Source of the DNA: Natronohydrobacter thiooxidans | Lineage (GTDB): Bacteria; Pseudomonadota; Alphaproteobacteria; Rhodobacterales; Rhodobacteraceae | Direction of reading: 5' to 3' | Length of the DNA: 64,000 nt | NCBI RefSeq assembly: GCF_001884735.1 | Contig: NZ_MJAP01000003.1 | Location: 186,001-250,000 of the forward strand | Translations under genes and position numbers: made by a program | Notes under the pieces: model-generated | Database searches by the model: none | The model's input: only the letters and a program-made list of their open reading frames with translations | What the model was told of the DNA's origin: nothing | In this document: piece by piece, positions 45,834-55,522 of the stretch | How positions within the stretch are numbered: the stretch's first letter is position 1 | Layout of the letters: every line of letters begins with the position of its first letter

Positions 45834-48065
45834 ATGAGCCCCACGCAGATGACCGCGCCCCAGCCCCTCCCCCTTGTTCAGACAACTGAGCTTCCACTGT
45901 CAGCGGATTTCCTGAACAGCCCGTTTCCCGCGCCGCTGAAGCTGGAGAATTTCGACCCGCAGGGGCCGGAGCGGTTTTTCAATCGCGAACTCTCCTGGCT
46001 CGCCTTCAACTGGCGGGTGCTGGAAGAGGCGATGAACGCGCGCGTGCCCTTGCTGGAACGCGTGCGCTTCCTGTCGATTTCCGCCACCAATCTCGACGAG
46101 TTCTACACCGTCCGCGTGGCCGGTCTGCGCGAACTGGCGCGGGCCGGAAATACGACCCCCTCGGATGACGGGCGCAGCCCGGCCGAACAGCTTGTCCTGA
46201 TCCATGAGGATGCACGCCGCCTGATGGACTACCAGCAGGAAGTCTGGGCCGTACTGCGCCCGGAACTGGACAAGGCCGGAATCTCCATCCTCTCGCAATC
46301 AGATCTGACCCCCGCGGATCGTGACGCGATGAACAGCTATTTCCTCAGCCAGGTCTTTCCGGTCCTGTCGCCACTGGCCATTGATCCGGCGCACCCTTTC
46401 CCCTTCATCCCCAATGCAGGCTTCTGCCTCGCGCTGGAATTGCAGGACAAACGCGGGCGCAAACTGGACGCCTTGGTGCCGATCCCCAGCCAGATCGACC
46501 GGTTTCTGCGTCTCGGGACCAACCCGATCCGCCTCTTGCCGCTGGAAGAACTGATCCTCGCCGAACTGGACAACCTGTTTCCGGGCTACAAGCTCTTGGG
46601 TTCCTGCACATTCTCGGTGCTGCGCGACAGTGATCTGGAAGTCGAGGAAGAAGCCGAAGATCTCGTGCGCGAATTCGAAGTGGCGCTGAAACGCCGCCGC
46701 CGAGGCGAAGTGGTGCGCATGAAAGTCTCGGCAGGCGCCCCGCGCGATCTGCGGGAGGTCGTCATGGAAGAGCTTGGCGTACCCGAAGCCGATGTAATCG
46801 AGGTCGATGGCATCATGGGCATCGCCTCGCTGAAAGAGCTGGTGCTCGATGAGCGCGCCGATCTGCAATGGCCCAGCTTCACCCCCCGCGTGCCCGAGCG
46901 GGTGCAGGATCACGGCGGCAATATGTTCGCCGCGATCCGCAACAAGGACATGCTGCTGCACCACCCTTATGAGACCTTCGACATGGTGGTGCGCTTTCTG
47001 GAACAGGCCGCGCGCGACCCCGATGTGCTGGCCATCCGCCAGACGCTTTACCGCACCTCGCGCGACAGCCCCATTGTGGCCGCGCTCTGCGAAGCCGCCG
47101 AGGCGGGCAAATCGGTCACGGCACTGGTGGAACTGAAAGCGCGCTTCGACGAGGCCGCCAATATCCGCCAGTCCCGTCGGCTGGAACGCGCGGGCGCGCA
47201 TGTGGTCTATGGGTTCGTGAACTACAAGACCCATGCCAAGATCAGCACCGTGGTCCGGCGCGAAGGCGACCGGCTTGTGACCTATACCCACTGGGGCACC
47301 GGCAATTATCACCCGATCACCGCGCGCATCTATACAGACCTCTCGCTCTTCACCTGCGACCCCGCGCTCGGGCGCGATGCCACACGGGTCTTCAACTACC
47401 TCTCGGGCTACGCGGAACCCGCGAGCCTTGAAAACCTCGCCATCTCGCCACTGACCCTGAAACCGCGCCTGATCGCGATGATCGAGGCCGAGGCCGAGAA
47501 TGCCCGCAATGGCCGCCCGGCCGAAATCTGGGCCAAGATGAATTCGATCATCGACGCCGATGTGATCGACGCACTCTATGCCGCCTCGCAGGCGGGCGTG
47601 AAGATCAGCCTTGTGGTGCGCGGCATCTGCGGCATCCGTCCGGGCATCAAGGGCCTGTCCGAGAATATCCGCATCAAATCCGTGGTGGGGCGGTTTCTTG
47701 AGCATTCGCGGATCGTCTGCTTCGGCAACGGGGCCGATCTGCCCTCGGATCAGGCGCGGGTGTTCATGTCCTCTGCTGACTGGATGGGGCGCAATCTGGT
47801 GCGGCGGGTGGAAACGCTGGTCGAGATCCTGAACCCGACCGTCAAGGCGCAGATCGTCCGGCAGATCATGGCCGCCAATCTGGCCGATGAGGCGCAAAGC
47901 TGGATCCTCCGCCCCGAAGGCCCCGCGATCCGCACCCTGCCCGGTGACGGAGAAGAGCGCAAACTCTTCAACTGCCACCGGTTTTTCGTCGAGAACCCGT
48001 CCCTCTCCGGGCGCGGTTCCGCCGGTCAGGACGATGTGCCGGAACTGACCCATACGCATGATTGA
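45834..48065 (+). CDS. ppk1: Polyphosphate kinase 1
   Basis: 743 residues, full-length PPK1 that polymerises the gamma-phosphate of ATP into polyphosphate at the membrane. The N-domain FFNRELSWLAFNWRVLEEA, the phosphorylated His467 in FVNYKTHAKI, THWGTGNYHP and the second His in FLEHSRIVCFGNG are present. The exopolyphosphatase gene ppx that often follows is absent; the next gene runs the other way. An ATG five codons downstream is an alternative start. Confidence 0.96.
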   Translation: MSPTQMTAPQPLPLVQTTELPLSADFLNSPFPAPLKLENFDPQGPERFFNRELSWLAFNWRVLEEAMNARVPLLERVRFLSISATNLDEFYTVRVAGLRELARAGNTTPSDDGRSPAEQLVLIHEDARRLMDYQQEVWAVLRPELDKAGISILSQSDLTPADRDAMNSYFLSQVFPVLSPLAIDPAHPFPFIPNAGFCLALELQDKRGRKLDALVPIPSQIDRFLRLGTNPIRLLPLEELILAELDNLFPGYKLLGSCTFSVLRDSDLEVEEEAEDLVREFEVALKRRRRGEVVRMKVSAGAPRDLREVVMEELGVPEADVIEVDGIMGIASLKELVLDERADLQWPSFTPRVPERVQDHGGNMFAAIRNKDMLLHHPYETFDMVVRFLEQAARDPDVLAIRQTLYRTSRDSPIVAALCEAAEAGKSVTALVELKARFDEAANIRQSRRLERAGAHVVYGFVNYKTHAKISTVVRREGDRLVTYTHWGTGNYHPITARIYTDLSLFTCDPALGRDATRVFNYLSGYAEPASLENLAISPLTLKPRLIAMIEAEAENARNGRPAEIWAKMNSIIDADVIDALYAASQAGVKISLVVRGICGIRPGIKGLSENIRIKSVVGRFLEHSRIVCFGNGADLPSDQARVFMSSADWMGRNLVRRVETLVEILNPTVKAQIVRQIMAANLADEAQSWILRPEGPAIRTLPGDGEERKLFNCHRFFVENPSLSGRGSAGQDDVPELTHTHD

Positions 48066-48110
48066 GGGGCGGGTGCACGGGGCCGAAAGGTCACTGACGG
48101 CAAACCGGAC

Positions 48111-48971
48111 TCAGACCTTGCCCCTGCGCACCTGAACCGCAATCCGCCCGGCAATTTCAGGGATTCTCGGCAAGGGTATCTCATGCCCGGTATTGGCAAG
48201 AACCGTAAGCGATGCACCAGATATGCCATCGGCGATGGCTCTCCCGTTCTCGATGGGCAGGATCGGATCCTCGGCCCCATGAAGAACCAGGACGGGGCAT
48301 CTGATTTCGCGAAAACGCCCTGTCCAGTCCTCGCGGGTCGATACTGTGGCATGGTTGAACATGCTCGGCAGGCTGTGGGTTCGTGACATCACGCGATTGA
48401 CGCGCGCCCTTTCGCGAACCTCATCGAAGGGCGTGCCCGTTCCGGCGCAGAGTCTTTCACTTTCGACGAGAAAATCCGCCACAGCGGTCTGATCCAACCA
48501 GTCGAGCGCACCAAGCGCGCTGAAATGGTCCAGAAATGCCTGAGAGATATGTGGCAGTTCGACACCATCCCAACCAAGCGGCTCGGATGCGATCAGGGTC
48601 AGCGACACCACGCGCTCCGCCCGCGCGACTGCCAGCATCTGCGCGATGTACCCGCCAAGCGACATCCCGGCGACATGCGCTTTGTCGATCCCATAGGCAT
48701 CAAGGATGGCAATGGCATCGTCAGCCAGATCCTCCACCGCATACGTTGCCTGCCCCGGCGGCACCGTCGTTGACTGCCCGGTATCACGATGATCAAAACG
48801 GATCACATAGAGCCCGCATTCGGCCAGCGCTGTACAGAATTCATCATGCCATCCAAGCATGGATGCCGTGGCTCCCATGATCAGTAGCAAAGGCGGATCA
48901 CCCGGATCCCCGAAGGCTTCCGTCGCCAGAGTGACGCTCTGATGCTGAACCAAACGCGTCTTGCGCATCAT
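48111..48971 (-). CDS. Alpha/beta hydrolase
   Basis: 286 residues with a complete catalytic set: oxyanion region LLIMGATASMLGW, nucleophile Ser104 in GMSLGG, acid in HGAEDPIL (Asp about 236) and His about 262 in NTGHEIPLP. FDHRDTGQST is typical of the RdmC/aclacinomycin-methylesterase-like group of esterases. The natural substrate is unknown. It converges with ppk1 and lies 303 bp past the XRE-cupin start on the same strand, so it may be co-transcribed with that regulator. Confidence 0.85.
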   Translation of the reverse strand: MMRKTRLVQHQSVTLATEAFGDPGDPPLLLIMGATASMLGWHDEFCTALAECGLYVIRFDHRDTGQSTTVPPGQATYAVEDLADDAIAILDAYGIDKAHVAGMSLGGYIAQMLAVARAERVVSLTLIASEPLGWDGVELPHISQAFLDHFSALGALDWLDQTAVADFLVESERLCAGTGTPFDEVRERARVNRVMSRTHSLPSMFNHATVSTREDWTGRFREIRCPVLVLHGAEDPILPIENGRAIADGISGASLTVLANTGHEIPLPRIPEIAGRIAVQVRRGKV

Positions 48972-49043
48972 TCTCGCCCCTGCACCCTGCTTCCAAAGCC
49001 TTGCCTCTGTACCCTCGGAGGCAAAGTACTCTTTCCCAGCCCT

Positions 49044-49667
49044 TCACGCCAGCGACGTCACCCATAATATCTGCGCATCCTCGCGCGAGAGCGACACGAC
49101 ATTATGCCCCATGCTCGCATCATAATAGGCACTGTCCCCACGCTTCATATCGACAGGCGCATAGAACTCGGTAAACAGCCGCACCTCGCCCGTCAGCACA
49201 TAGAGAAACTCTTCCCCGCCATGCCGCACCCAGCCATCGAAATCCTCCATCGACCGGGCACGCACCCGCGCCTGATAGGGCAGCATCTTCTTCGCCGTCA
49301 GCTGCGCCGCCAGCAGCCGGTGATCATAGGTCGGCGTCGGTTGCGCCTGCCCTTCATCACTGCGCGTCACCGCCATGCGCCCGCTGGCTGCGGGCCGCTC
49401 GGGCGGGGTGAAAAGCTGCGGCACCGAGATTTCCAGCCCCTGCGCCAGTTTCTTCAGCGCGTCATAGGTGGGCGACATCTGCCCGTTCTCGATCTTGGAG
49501 AGCGTCGAGCGCGCCAGCCCCGCCGATTTCGCGGCCCTCTCCAGCGTCCAGCCGCGTGCCTTGCGCAGATCGCGCACGCGGGCGGCCAGATCGATGGGAT
49601 GGGCAGGCTCCAGCGCCGTCCCGCCACGGGAAACATTCAGGGCAGACAAGGGGTCGCGTGCGCTCAT
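49044..49667 (-). CDS. XRE-family regulator with C-terminal cupin
   Basis: 207 residues. A helix-turn-helix (about 28-86: RVRDLRKARGWTLERAAKSAG, STLSKIENG) is joined to a cupin sensor domain (about 130-200: HGGEEFLYVLTGEVRLF). This layout belongs to small-molecule-responsive regulators such as PuuR-like and sulfur- or amino-acid-responsive factors. It starts 63 bp from, and divergent to, the acyl-CoA ligase operon, so that operon is its most likely target. The start at 49667 was chosen over a 32-codon extension that overlaps the divergent gene. Confidence 0.88.
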   Translation of the reverse strand: MSARDPLSALNVSRGGTALEPAHPIDLAARVRDLRKARGWTLERAAKSAGLARSTLSKIENGQMSPTYDALKKLAQGLEISVPQLFTPPERPAASGRMAVTRSDEGQAQPTPTYDHRLLAAQLTAKKMLPYQARVRARSMEDFDGWVRHGGEEFLYVLTGEVRLFTEFYAPVDMKRGDSAYYDASMGHNVVSLSREDAQILWVTSLA

Positions 49668-49730
49668 GCTTTCCCATAGCCTCGGGCGCATGGGCTTGCA
49701 ACTGACAGTTGGCGGGCGTAGCTCTTGGCC

Positions 49731-51242
49731 ATGTTGTCCCTGACCGACCCCGACACCGCACATCCGCCCTGCCCCGCGCCCTTCAACATGGCGCGCTATG
49801 TGCTGGCCGCAGGCAGCGCCACCCCCGACAAGATCGCGCTGCAGATCCTGCGCAGCAGCGGTGCCGAACGCTGGTCCTATGCCCGACTGATCGCAGCAGT
49901 GCGCGGCACCGGCACCGGGCTCTTGCGCGCAGGGCCGGAACCTGGCGCCCGCGTCCTGCTGCGTCTGGGAAACACCGTGGATTTCCCCATCGCTTACTTG
50001 GGTGCGCTGGCCGCAGGGCTGGTGCCGGTGCCGACCTCAACGCAACTTACCGCGCCAGAGATCACCCGTATCGCCCATGAGATCGCCCCCGCGCTGGTGC
50101 TCGCAGGCGAGGGCGTGACCCTGCCCGATCACCCCGCCCCGGTCCTGACCCTCGACGCCTTGCGCGCCATGCAGGCCCTGCCCCCCTGCGACTGGCATAT
50201 GGGCGCGCCCGACCGCCCCGGCTATATCATCTACACATCGGGCAGCGGCGGCAGCCCGCGCGCCGTGATCCATGCCCATCGCGCGATCTGGGCGCGGCGG
50301 ATGATGTGGGACGGCTGGTACGGGCTGCCCCCGGATGACCGCATGCTCCATGCCGGGGCCTTCAACTGGACCTATACGCTCGGCACCGGGCTGATGGACC
50401 CATGGGCCATCGGCGCAACCGCCCTGATCCCCGAGCAGGGTGCGCCGCTGGGGCTGATGCTGAAACGCTTTGACGCGACCCTTTTCGCCGCCGTGCCCGG
50501 CGTCTATCGCCAGCTTCTCAAAGACGGTCGCAAGCTCGATCTGCCCCGCCTGCGCCACGGGCTTTCAGCGGGCGAGAAACTGCCCGACCTCACCCGCGCA
50601 GCTTGGCGCGACGCGACCGGTCGCGAGATCTATGAGGCGCTGGGCATGTCGGAATGCTCGACCTATGTCTCGGCCAGCCCCGCGCGGCCCGCACCGGCAG
50701 GCAGCGCAGGCTATCCGCAACCCGGACGCAGGCTTGCGGTCCTCGACCCCGAGGGTCAGCCTGTCGCACGCGAGGACGCGGGCGTGCTCGCCATCCATCG
50801 CAGCGATCCGGGCCTGATGCTGGGCTATCTGGCCACGGACGGCCCCGACCTGCCCCTGCAGGGCGACTGGTTCCTGACCGGCGACCGCGTGCAGATGGCC
50901 GCAGATGGCGCACTCAGCTATCTCGGACGCGACGACGATATGATGAATGCAGGCGGCTTCCGCGTCTCGCCGCTGGAGGTTGAGCGCGCCTTGGCCGACC
51001 ATCCCGGCATCACGGAAATCGCCTGCACCGAAGTCACCCTGCGCGCGGGCGTGAGCGTGATCGCCGCCTTTTATACCGGACCCGAACCCCTGCCCGAGGA
51101 GGCGCTGACCGCCCATGCCGCCGAACGTCTGGCCCGCTACAAACAGCCGCGCCTCTATCGCCATTGCGACACCCTGCCGCGCAATCCCAATGGCAAACTC
51201 TCCCGCCGCAAATTGCGCGAAACCTTCGAGGCTATGACATGA
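49731..51242 (+). CDS. AMP-dependent acyl-CoA ligase (benzoate-CoA-ligase-like)
   Basis: About 503 residues of the ANL superfamily. The phosphate loop is YTSGSGGSPRAVIH, followed by HAGAFNWTYTLG, YEALGMSECSTY, WFLTGDRVQM and the final PNGKLSRRKLRE with the catalytic Lys. Length and the GMSECSTY motif resemble short-chain aryl- or benzoate-CoA ligases, but the substrate is not determined. The ATG at 49731 is preferred to a TTG two codons earlier. Its stop overlaps the next gene (ATGA), forming a three-gene operon under the divergent XRE-cupin regulator. Confidence 0.88.
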   Translation: MLSLTDPDTAHPPCPAPFNMARYVLAAGSATPDKIALQILRSSGAERWSYARLIAAVRGTGTGLLRAGPEPGARVLLRLGNTVDFPIAYLGALAAGLVPVPTSTQLTAPEITRIAHEIAPALVLAGEGVTLPDHPAPVLTLDALRAMQALPPCDWHMGAPDRPGYIIYTSGSGGSPRAVIHAHRAIWARRMMWDGWYGLPPDDRMLHAGAFNWTYTLGTGLMDPWAIGATALIPEQGAPLGLMLKRFDATLFAAVPGVYRQLLKDGRKLDLPRLRHGLSAGEKLPDLTRAAWRDATGREIYEALGMSECSTYVSASPARPAPAGSAGYPQPGRRLAVLDPEGQPVAREDAGVLAIHRSDPGLMLGYLATDGPDLPLQGDWFLTGDRVQMAADGALSYLGRDDDMMNAGGFRVSPLEVERALADHPGITEIACTEVTLRAGVSVIAAFYTGPEPLPEEALTAHAAERLARYKQPRLYRHCDTLPRNPNGKLSRRKLRETFEAMT

Positions 51243-51874
51243 TCCCGCTCGACATCTATTCCGATCCGATCTGCCCCTGGTGCTATATCGGCAAGGCCCG
51301 GCTCGACCGCGCGCTGGAGTCGCGCCCCGATCATCCCTTTGAAATCCGCTGGCACCCGTTCCAGCTCAACCCCGACATGCCGCCGGAAGGCATGTCGCGT
51401 GATGAATACATGGCGCTGAAATTCGGCGATGCGCAGGGCATTCTCGCCGCCCACCGCCCGGTGATCGAAGCCGCCGAGGATGCGGGTATCACGTTTGATT
51501 TTCCCGCAATTACCCGCACCCCCAGCACGCTGGATGCACATCGCCTGATCCACTGGGCCGGGCTGGAGGGGCGGCAGAACGCGATGGTCGCGGCGCTTTT
51601 CCGCGCCTATTTCCGCGAAGGACGCGATATCGGGGATCATGACACGCTTCTGGACCTCGCCCGCCAGAGCGGGCTCGATGCAGCGCTGATCGAACGCCTT
51701 CTTGGCACCGACGCCGATGCGAACCTGATCCGCGAGGCCGACCGCATGGCCCGCGCGCGCGGCATTTCCGGGGTGCCGTTTTTCATCATCGACGGAAAAT
51801 ATGCGGTCTCGGGTGCGCAGCCAGTGCAGGTCTGGCAGAACGTCATCGACGAATTGACCGGCCCACCCGCATGA
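51239..51874 (+). CDS. DsbA-family oxidoreductase (FrnE-like)
   Basis: 211 residues, thioredoxin fold with a helical insertion. The active site is Cys12-Pro-Trp-Cys15 (YSDPICPWCYIGKARL), and GVPFFIIDGKYAVSGAQP contains the cis-Pro. There is no signal peptide, so it acts in the cytoplasm, as FrnE-like proteins do. It is translationally coupled to the genes on both sides by ATGA overlaps, implying shared function with the acyl-CoA ligase and transporter, perhaps thiol or aromatic metabolism. Confidence 0.88.
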   Translation: MIPLDIYSDPICPWCYIGKARLDRALESRPDHPFEIRWHPFQLNPDMPPEGMSRDEYMALKFGDAQGILAAHRPVIEAAEDAGITFDFPAITRTPSTLDAHRLIHWAGLEGRQNAMVAALFRAYFREGRDIGDHDTLLDLARQSGLDAALIERLLGTDADANLIREADRMARARGISGVPFFIIDGKYAVSGAQPVQVWQNVIDELTGPPA

Positions 51875-53094
51875 TCACGCGGCTGACGCCCACCAAACCG
51901 CTGCGCTTCGGCGAGTTTGTGGCGCTCATGGCGCTGATGATGGCCTCGGTTGCCTTCTCGCTCGATGCGATGCTGCCTGCCCTGCCGCAGATCGGGCAGG
52001 AACTTTCCCCCGACGCGCCCGCGCGCGGCCAGTTGGTGATCACCAGCTTCGTCTTGGGGCTGGGGCTCGGAACACTGATATGCGGTCCGGTCTCGGATGC
52101 CTATGGGCGCAAATCCGTGCTGCTGGTGGGTATCGCGCTCTATCTGCTGGGGGCGGTGCTTGCCATCATGGCCCAAAGCATCGAGATGCTGCTGGCTGCG
52201 CGATTTCTGCAAGGGGTGGGCGGAGCCGCGCCGCGCGTCGTCGCCACTGCCATGATCCGCGATCTCTATGAAGGGCGGATCATGGCGCGCGTCACCTCGA
52301 TCATCATGACGCTTTTCGTGCTGGTGCCCGCCCTTGCCCCGTCCATCGGGGCCGGGATCATGTGGATCTCGCATTGGCGGATGATCTTTCTCGCCTTCGT
52401 GGTCTTCGGTCTGGTCGCGGCACTCTGGCTGACCCTGCGCCAGCCCGAAACCCTGCCCCCCGAGCGCCGCCGCCCGCTCAGACCCCGCAGGATCGGCGCG
52501 GCTCTGGTCGAGATCACCACCAATCCGCATGTCATGGTCTATGTGCTGGCGCTGACCTTCGCCTTCGCGCCGCTTTATGTCTGGCTTTCAAACCTGCCGA
52601 TGATCTTTGATGATGTCTATGACCGGGCCAGCACCTTCCCCTTCTGGTTTGCGCTGACCGCCGTGATCGCGGGCACGGCCAGCGTCAGCAACGCGCATCT
52701 GGTGCTGCGCTTCGGGATGCAGCGCATCGCGACGCTGGGCTTTCTGTGGCAACTCTCGATCTCGCTGATTTTTCTCGGACTGATCACACTCGGCCTGCCC
52801 GCGCCCTGGGATTTCGGATTGTTCATCGGCTTCATGTGCGCGGGCTTCTTCTCGATCGGGCTGACCTTCGGCAATCTGAACGCGCTGGCCATGCAGCCAC
52901 TGGGCCATATCGCCGGGATCGGGGCATCGGTGGTGATGTCCTTTTCGACCATCTTCGCAGGCCTGATCGCGGTTCCGATCTCTCTGGCCTATGACGGCAC
53001 GCCGATACCGCTGATTGCCGGTATGGTGCTCTGTGCGGCGGCGGCCCTTGCACTGATGCTGATCGCGCGCCACATTGTGGTGCAAGACGCATGA
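51871..53094 (+). CDS. MFS drug-resistance transporter, Bcr/CflA type
   Basis: 407 residues with 12 hydrophobic helices. The N-terminal signature SLDAMLPALPQIGQEL and motif A as GPVSDAYGRKSVLL match the Bcr/CflA subfamily of drug:proton antiporters (12 TM). It starts by ATGA overlap with the DsbA-like gene. The likely job is export of a substrate or product of the ligase operon or of a toxic compound. Confidence 0.9.
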   Translation: MITRLTPTKPLRFGEFVALMALMMASVAFSLDAMLPALPQIGQELSPDAPARGQLVITSFVLGLGLGTLICGPVSDAYGRKSVLLVGIALYLLGAVLAIMAQSIEMLLAARFLQGVGGAAPRVVATAMIRDLYEGRIMARVTSIIMTLFVLVPALAPSIGAGIMWISHWRMIFLAFVVFGLVAALWLTLRQPETLPPERRRPLRPRRIGAALVEITTNPHVMVYVLALTFAFAPLYVWLSNLPMIFDDVYDRASTFPFWFALTAVIAGTASVSNAHLVLRFGMQRIATLGFLWQLSISLIFLGLITLGLPAPWDFGLFIGFMCAGFFSIGLTFGNLNALAMQPLGHIAGIGASVVMSFSTIFAGLIAVPISLAYDGTPIPLIAGMVLCAAAALALMLIARHIVVQDA

Positions 53095-53160
53095 TTACCC
53101 CGCGCAGCACATCCCGGCCGATCTGGCACCTGCGCCGCAACCCGTTTGAAGAGGACGCTT

Positions 53161-54015
53161 ATGGAACTCATTCTTGCTCTTGTCGTACTGCTGGTGCTGA
53201 TCGTCCTGCTGGGATTGAAAATCGTGCCTCAGGCGCAGAATTACGTGATCACGCGCCTTGGCGCCTATCACCGCACATTGGACGCAGGCGTGAATGTGAT
53301 CGTGCCCTTCCTCGACCGCGTGCATTCGAAAGTGCCGGTCAATGATCAGGTGCTCAACGATATCTCGCTCGAAGTGGTTTCCGCCGATAACGTGGTCTTC
53401 GGCGCGCAATTGCTGGTGGTCTACCGGATCGAGAACCCGGAAGCGGCGGTCTTCCGCGTGAACAATATCGACAGTCTGGTGATCGGGCTTGTGCAGTCGC
53501 TGGTGCGCTCGGAACTGGGCAAGGTAGAGCTGGATCAGGTCCAGTCTGACCGTGGCTCGCTGAATGTGGCGCTGCTCGAAGCGCTGGAAGATGCAGGCCA
53601 GACCTACGGCATCCGCATCTCGCGCTCGGAAATCACCGATGTCCGGCTGAACGAGACCACGCAAAAGGCCATGGCCGAGGTTCTGGCCGCCGAACGCGAG
53701 CGCCGCGCGGCGATCACCCGCGCCGAAGGGGTGCGCCGCGCGACCGAACTCAACGCCGATGCCGAACTCTATGAAGCCCAGCGCCGTGCCGACGCAATCC
53801 GCGCCATCGCCGAGGCCAATGCCGAAGCGAACCGCGTGATCGCGGCCTCGATGTCCGGCGAGAATGCCCGCGAAGCGCTGACCTTCCAGACCGCGCGGAT
53901 GCAGGTCGAGGCGCTGGAAGGTCTGGCAAAATCCGACAATGCCAAACTCATCATGCTGCCCGGCGGGCCGTCAAACTCCTTCCGCGAGGCCGCAGCCATC
54001 CTCAAGGAGATGTAA
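53161..54015 (+). CDS. SPFH/stomatin-like protein (paraslipin, QmcA-type)
   Basis: 284 residues. An N-terminal membrane segment (2-21) is followed by the SPFH domain (KIVPQAQNYVITRLGAYHRTLDAGVNVIVPFLDRV) and an Ala/Glu-rich coiled coil (about 165-235). It forms large membrane microdomain-associated cages. The start at 53161 follows GAGG; a five-codon extension is possible. It is paired, three bases apart, with an NfeD gene, the classic stomatin operon partner. Confidence 0.92.
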   Translation: MELILALVVLLVLIVLLGLKIVPQAQNYVITRLGAYHRTLDAGVNVIVPFLDRVHSKVPVNDQVLNDISLEVVSADNVVFGAQLLVVYRIENPEAAVFRVNNIDSLVIGLVQSLVRSELGKVELDQVQSDRGSLNVALLEALEDAGQTYGIRISRSEITDVRLNETTQKAMAEVLAAERERRAAITRAEGVRRATELNADAELYEAQRRADAIRAIAEANAEANRVIAASMSGENAREALTFQTARMQVEALEGLAKSDNAKLIMLPGGPSNSFREAAAILKEM

Positions 54016-54018
54016 GCC

Positions 54019-54354
54019 ATGGACCTGTTTGCCCTGCCCGACTGGACAATCTGGGGCCTGATCGCGGCGTTTCTGCTGATCGTCGAGATGCTGACCGTCG
54101 CCTATGTGGCGCTCGGTTTCGCAGCGGGCGCAGCCGTGGCGGGGCTTGTCGTCTGGCTGGTGCCGGGGCTGCATATCTTCCTGCAGGGGCTGATCTGGGC
54201 CAGTGTGGGGCTTGCGGTCTGGCTGGGCCTCTCGCGCTGGAACCGCCAGCGCCGCGCCGCGCGACGCGATATCAACGATTTCGACTCGCGCGACGCCCTG
54301 CCGCCCTCGGAACGGTCGCGCCCAAAGATGCGCCCGCAGGGCGAGAACGACTGA
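54019..54354 (+). CDS. NfeD-like membrane protein
   Basis: 111 residues of the short NfeD type: two to three hydrophobic helices (about 10-32, 34-50, 54-76) and a polar, Arg-rich tail. The usual C-terminal OB-fold domain appears reduced or missing, since the tail after residue 80 is only about 30 residues. It works with the upstream SPFH protein, probably in membrane quality control. Confidence 0.82.
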   Translation: MDLFALPDWTIWGLIAAFLLIVEMLTVAYVALGFAAGAAVAGLVVWLVPGLHIFLQGLIWASVGLAVWLGLSRWNRQRRAARRDINDFDSRDALPPSERSRPKMRPQGEND

Positions 54355-54415
54355 AGCGCCTGCGCCGCGACCTGCCCCCAGGGTATCGGGGCGGGAGCGC
54401 AGCAACAGCCGCAGA

Positions 54416-55432
54416 TCAGAGCCCGTAAAGCCCTTCATAAATCGGCGACAAGGTTTCGGTGTCAAAAAGCGACGAGACCGAGGTGCCTTTCCATGTGTTC
54501 AGAATGCCTTGTGCAAACATCGGCGCCGTGGGCACGATGCGGATATTTGGCGCGGCGGTCACGGCCTCCGTGGGCGCGATGGAATCGGTGATCACCAGCG
54601 ATTTCATCACCGAATTGGTGATCCGCTCGACCGCCGGGCCAGACATAACCCCATGCGTGATATAGCTGTGCACTTCGGTCGCGCCTGCCTCGACCAGCAC
54701 CTCGGCGGCCTTGCAGAGCGTGCCCGCCGTGTCGCAGATATCATCGACGATGATACAGATCTTGCCCTTCACCTCGCCGATCACCGTCATCTCGGCAATC
54801 TCGCCCGGCTTCTCCCGCCGCTTGTCAACAATGGCCAGCGCGCAGCCGATACGCTTGGCCAGTTCGCGCGCGCGCGCCACGCCGCCCACATCCGGCGACA
54901 CGATCACCACATCCTGCAGGCGCCCCTTGAAGTGATGCATCACATCAAGCGAGAAGACCGGCGCAGCATAGAGGTTGTCCACAGGAATATCGAAGAAGCC
55001 CTGAATCTGCGCGGCATGCAGATCCAGTGTGAGAATACGCTCGATCCCCGCCTGGGTGATCATATTCGCGACCAGCTTTGCCGAAATCGGCGTGCGCGCC
55101 TTGGTGCGGCGATCCTGCCTTGCATAGCCGAAATAGGGAATGACCGCCGTGATCCGCCCTGCTGACGAGCGTTTCAGCGCATCCGCGATGATCAGAAGCT
55201 CCATCAGATGGTCATTGGCGGGTTTCGAGGTCGACTGGATGATGAACATGTCCTCGCCCCGGACATTCTCGAAAACCTCGACGAAAACCTCGCCGTCATT
55301 GAACCGCTCGACGCGCGCATCCACGGGGGCGACGGACATGCCGCGATGCAGCGACATGCGCCGCGCAATCGCCTTGGCCAGCGGCACATTGGAGTTACCA
55401 GCGATCAGCTTGGGTTCGGAACGTTCGATCAT
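54416..55432 (-). CDS. prs: Ribose-phosphate pyrophosphokinase
   Basis: 338 residues. It makes PRPP from ribose-5-phosphate and ATP. Motifs include [30 protein letters not shown], the metal and ribose site [17 protein letters not shown] and the PRPP loop [13 protein letters not shown]. The length is normal for the alphaproteobacterial enzyme. It is convergent with NfeD and divergent from the isomerase gene, so likely monocistronic. Confidence 0.96.
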   Translation of the reverse strand: MIERSEPKLIAGNSNVPLAKAIARRMSLHRGMSVAPVDARVERFNDGEVFVEVFENVRGEDMFIIQSTSKPANDHLMELLIIADALKRSSAGRITAVIPYFGYARQDRRTKARTPISAKLVANMITQAGIERILTLDLHAAQIQGFFDIPVDNLYAAPVFSLDVMHHFKGRLQDVVIVSPDVGGVARARELAKRIGCALAIVDKRREKPGEIAEMTVIGEVKGKICIIVDDICDTAGTLCKAAEVLVEAGATEVHSYITHGVMSGPAVERITNSVMKSLVITDSIAPTEAVTAAPNIRIVPTAPMFAQGILNTWKGTSVSSLFDTETLSPIYEGLYGL

Positions 55433-55522
55433 CAGGCGGTCCTTGGGGATTCGGAGATGTTGACACCGCTTATCACCCCGTTACGGTCTTGCAAACCTGC
55501 AGCCTGCGACAGGACGCGCACC

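Noticed and set aside
46299..48059. A 586-codon minus-strand frame opposite ppk1
   Set aside because: No family motif, His/Arg/Gly-rich, fully inside ppk1.
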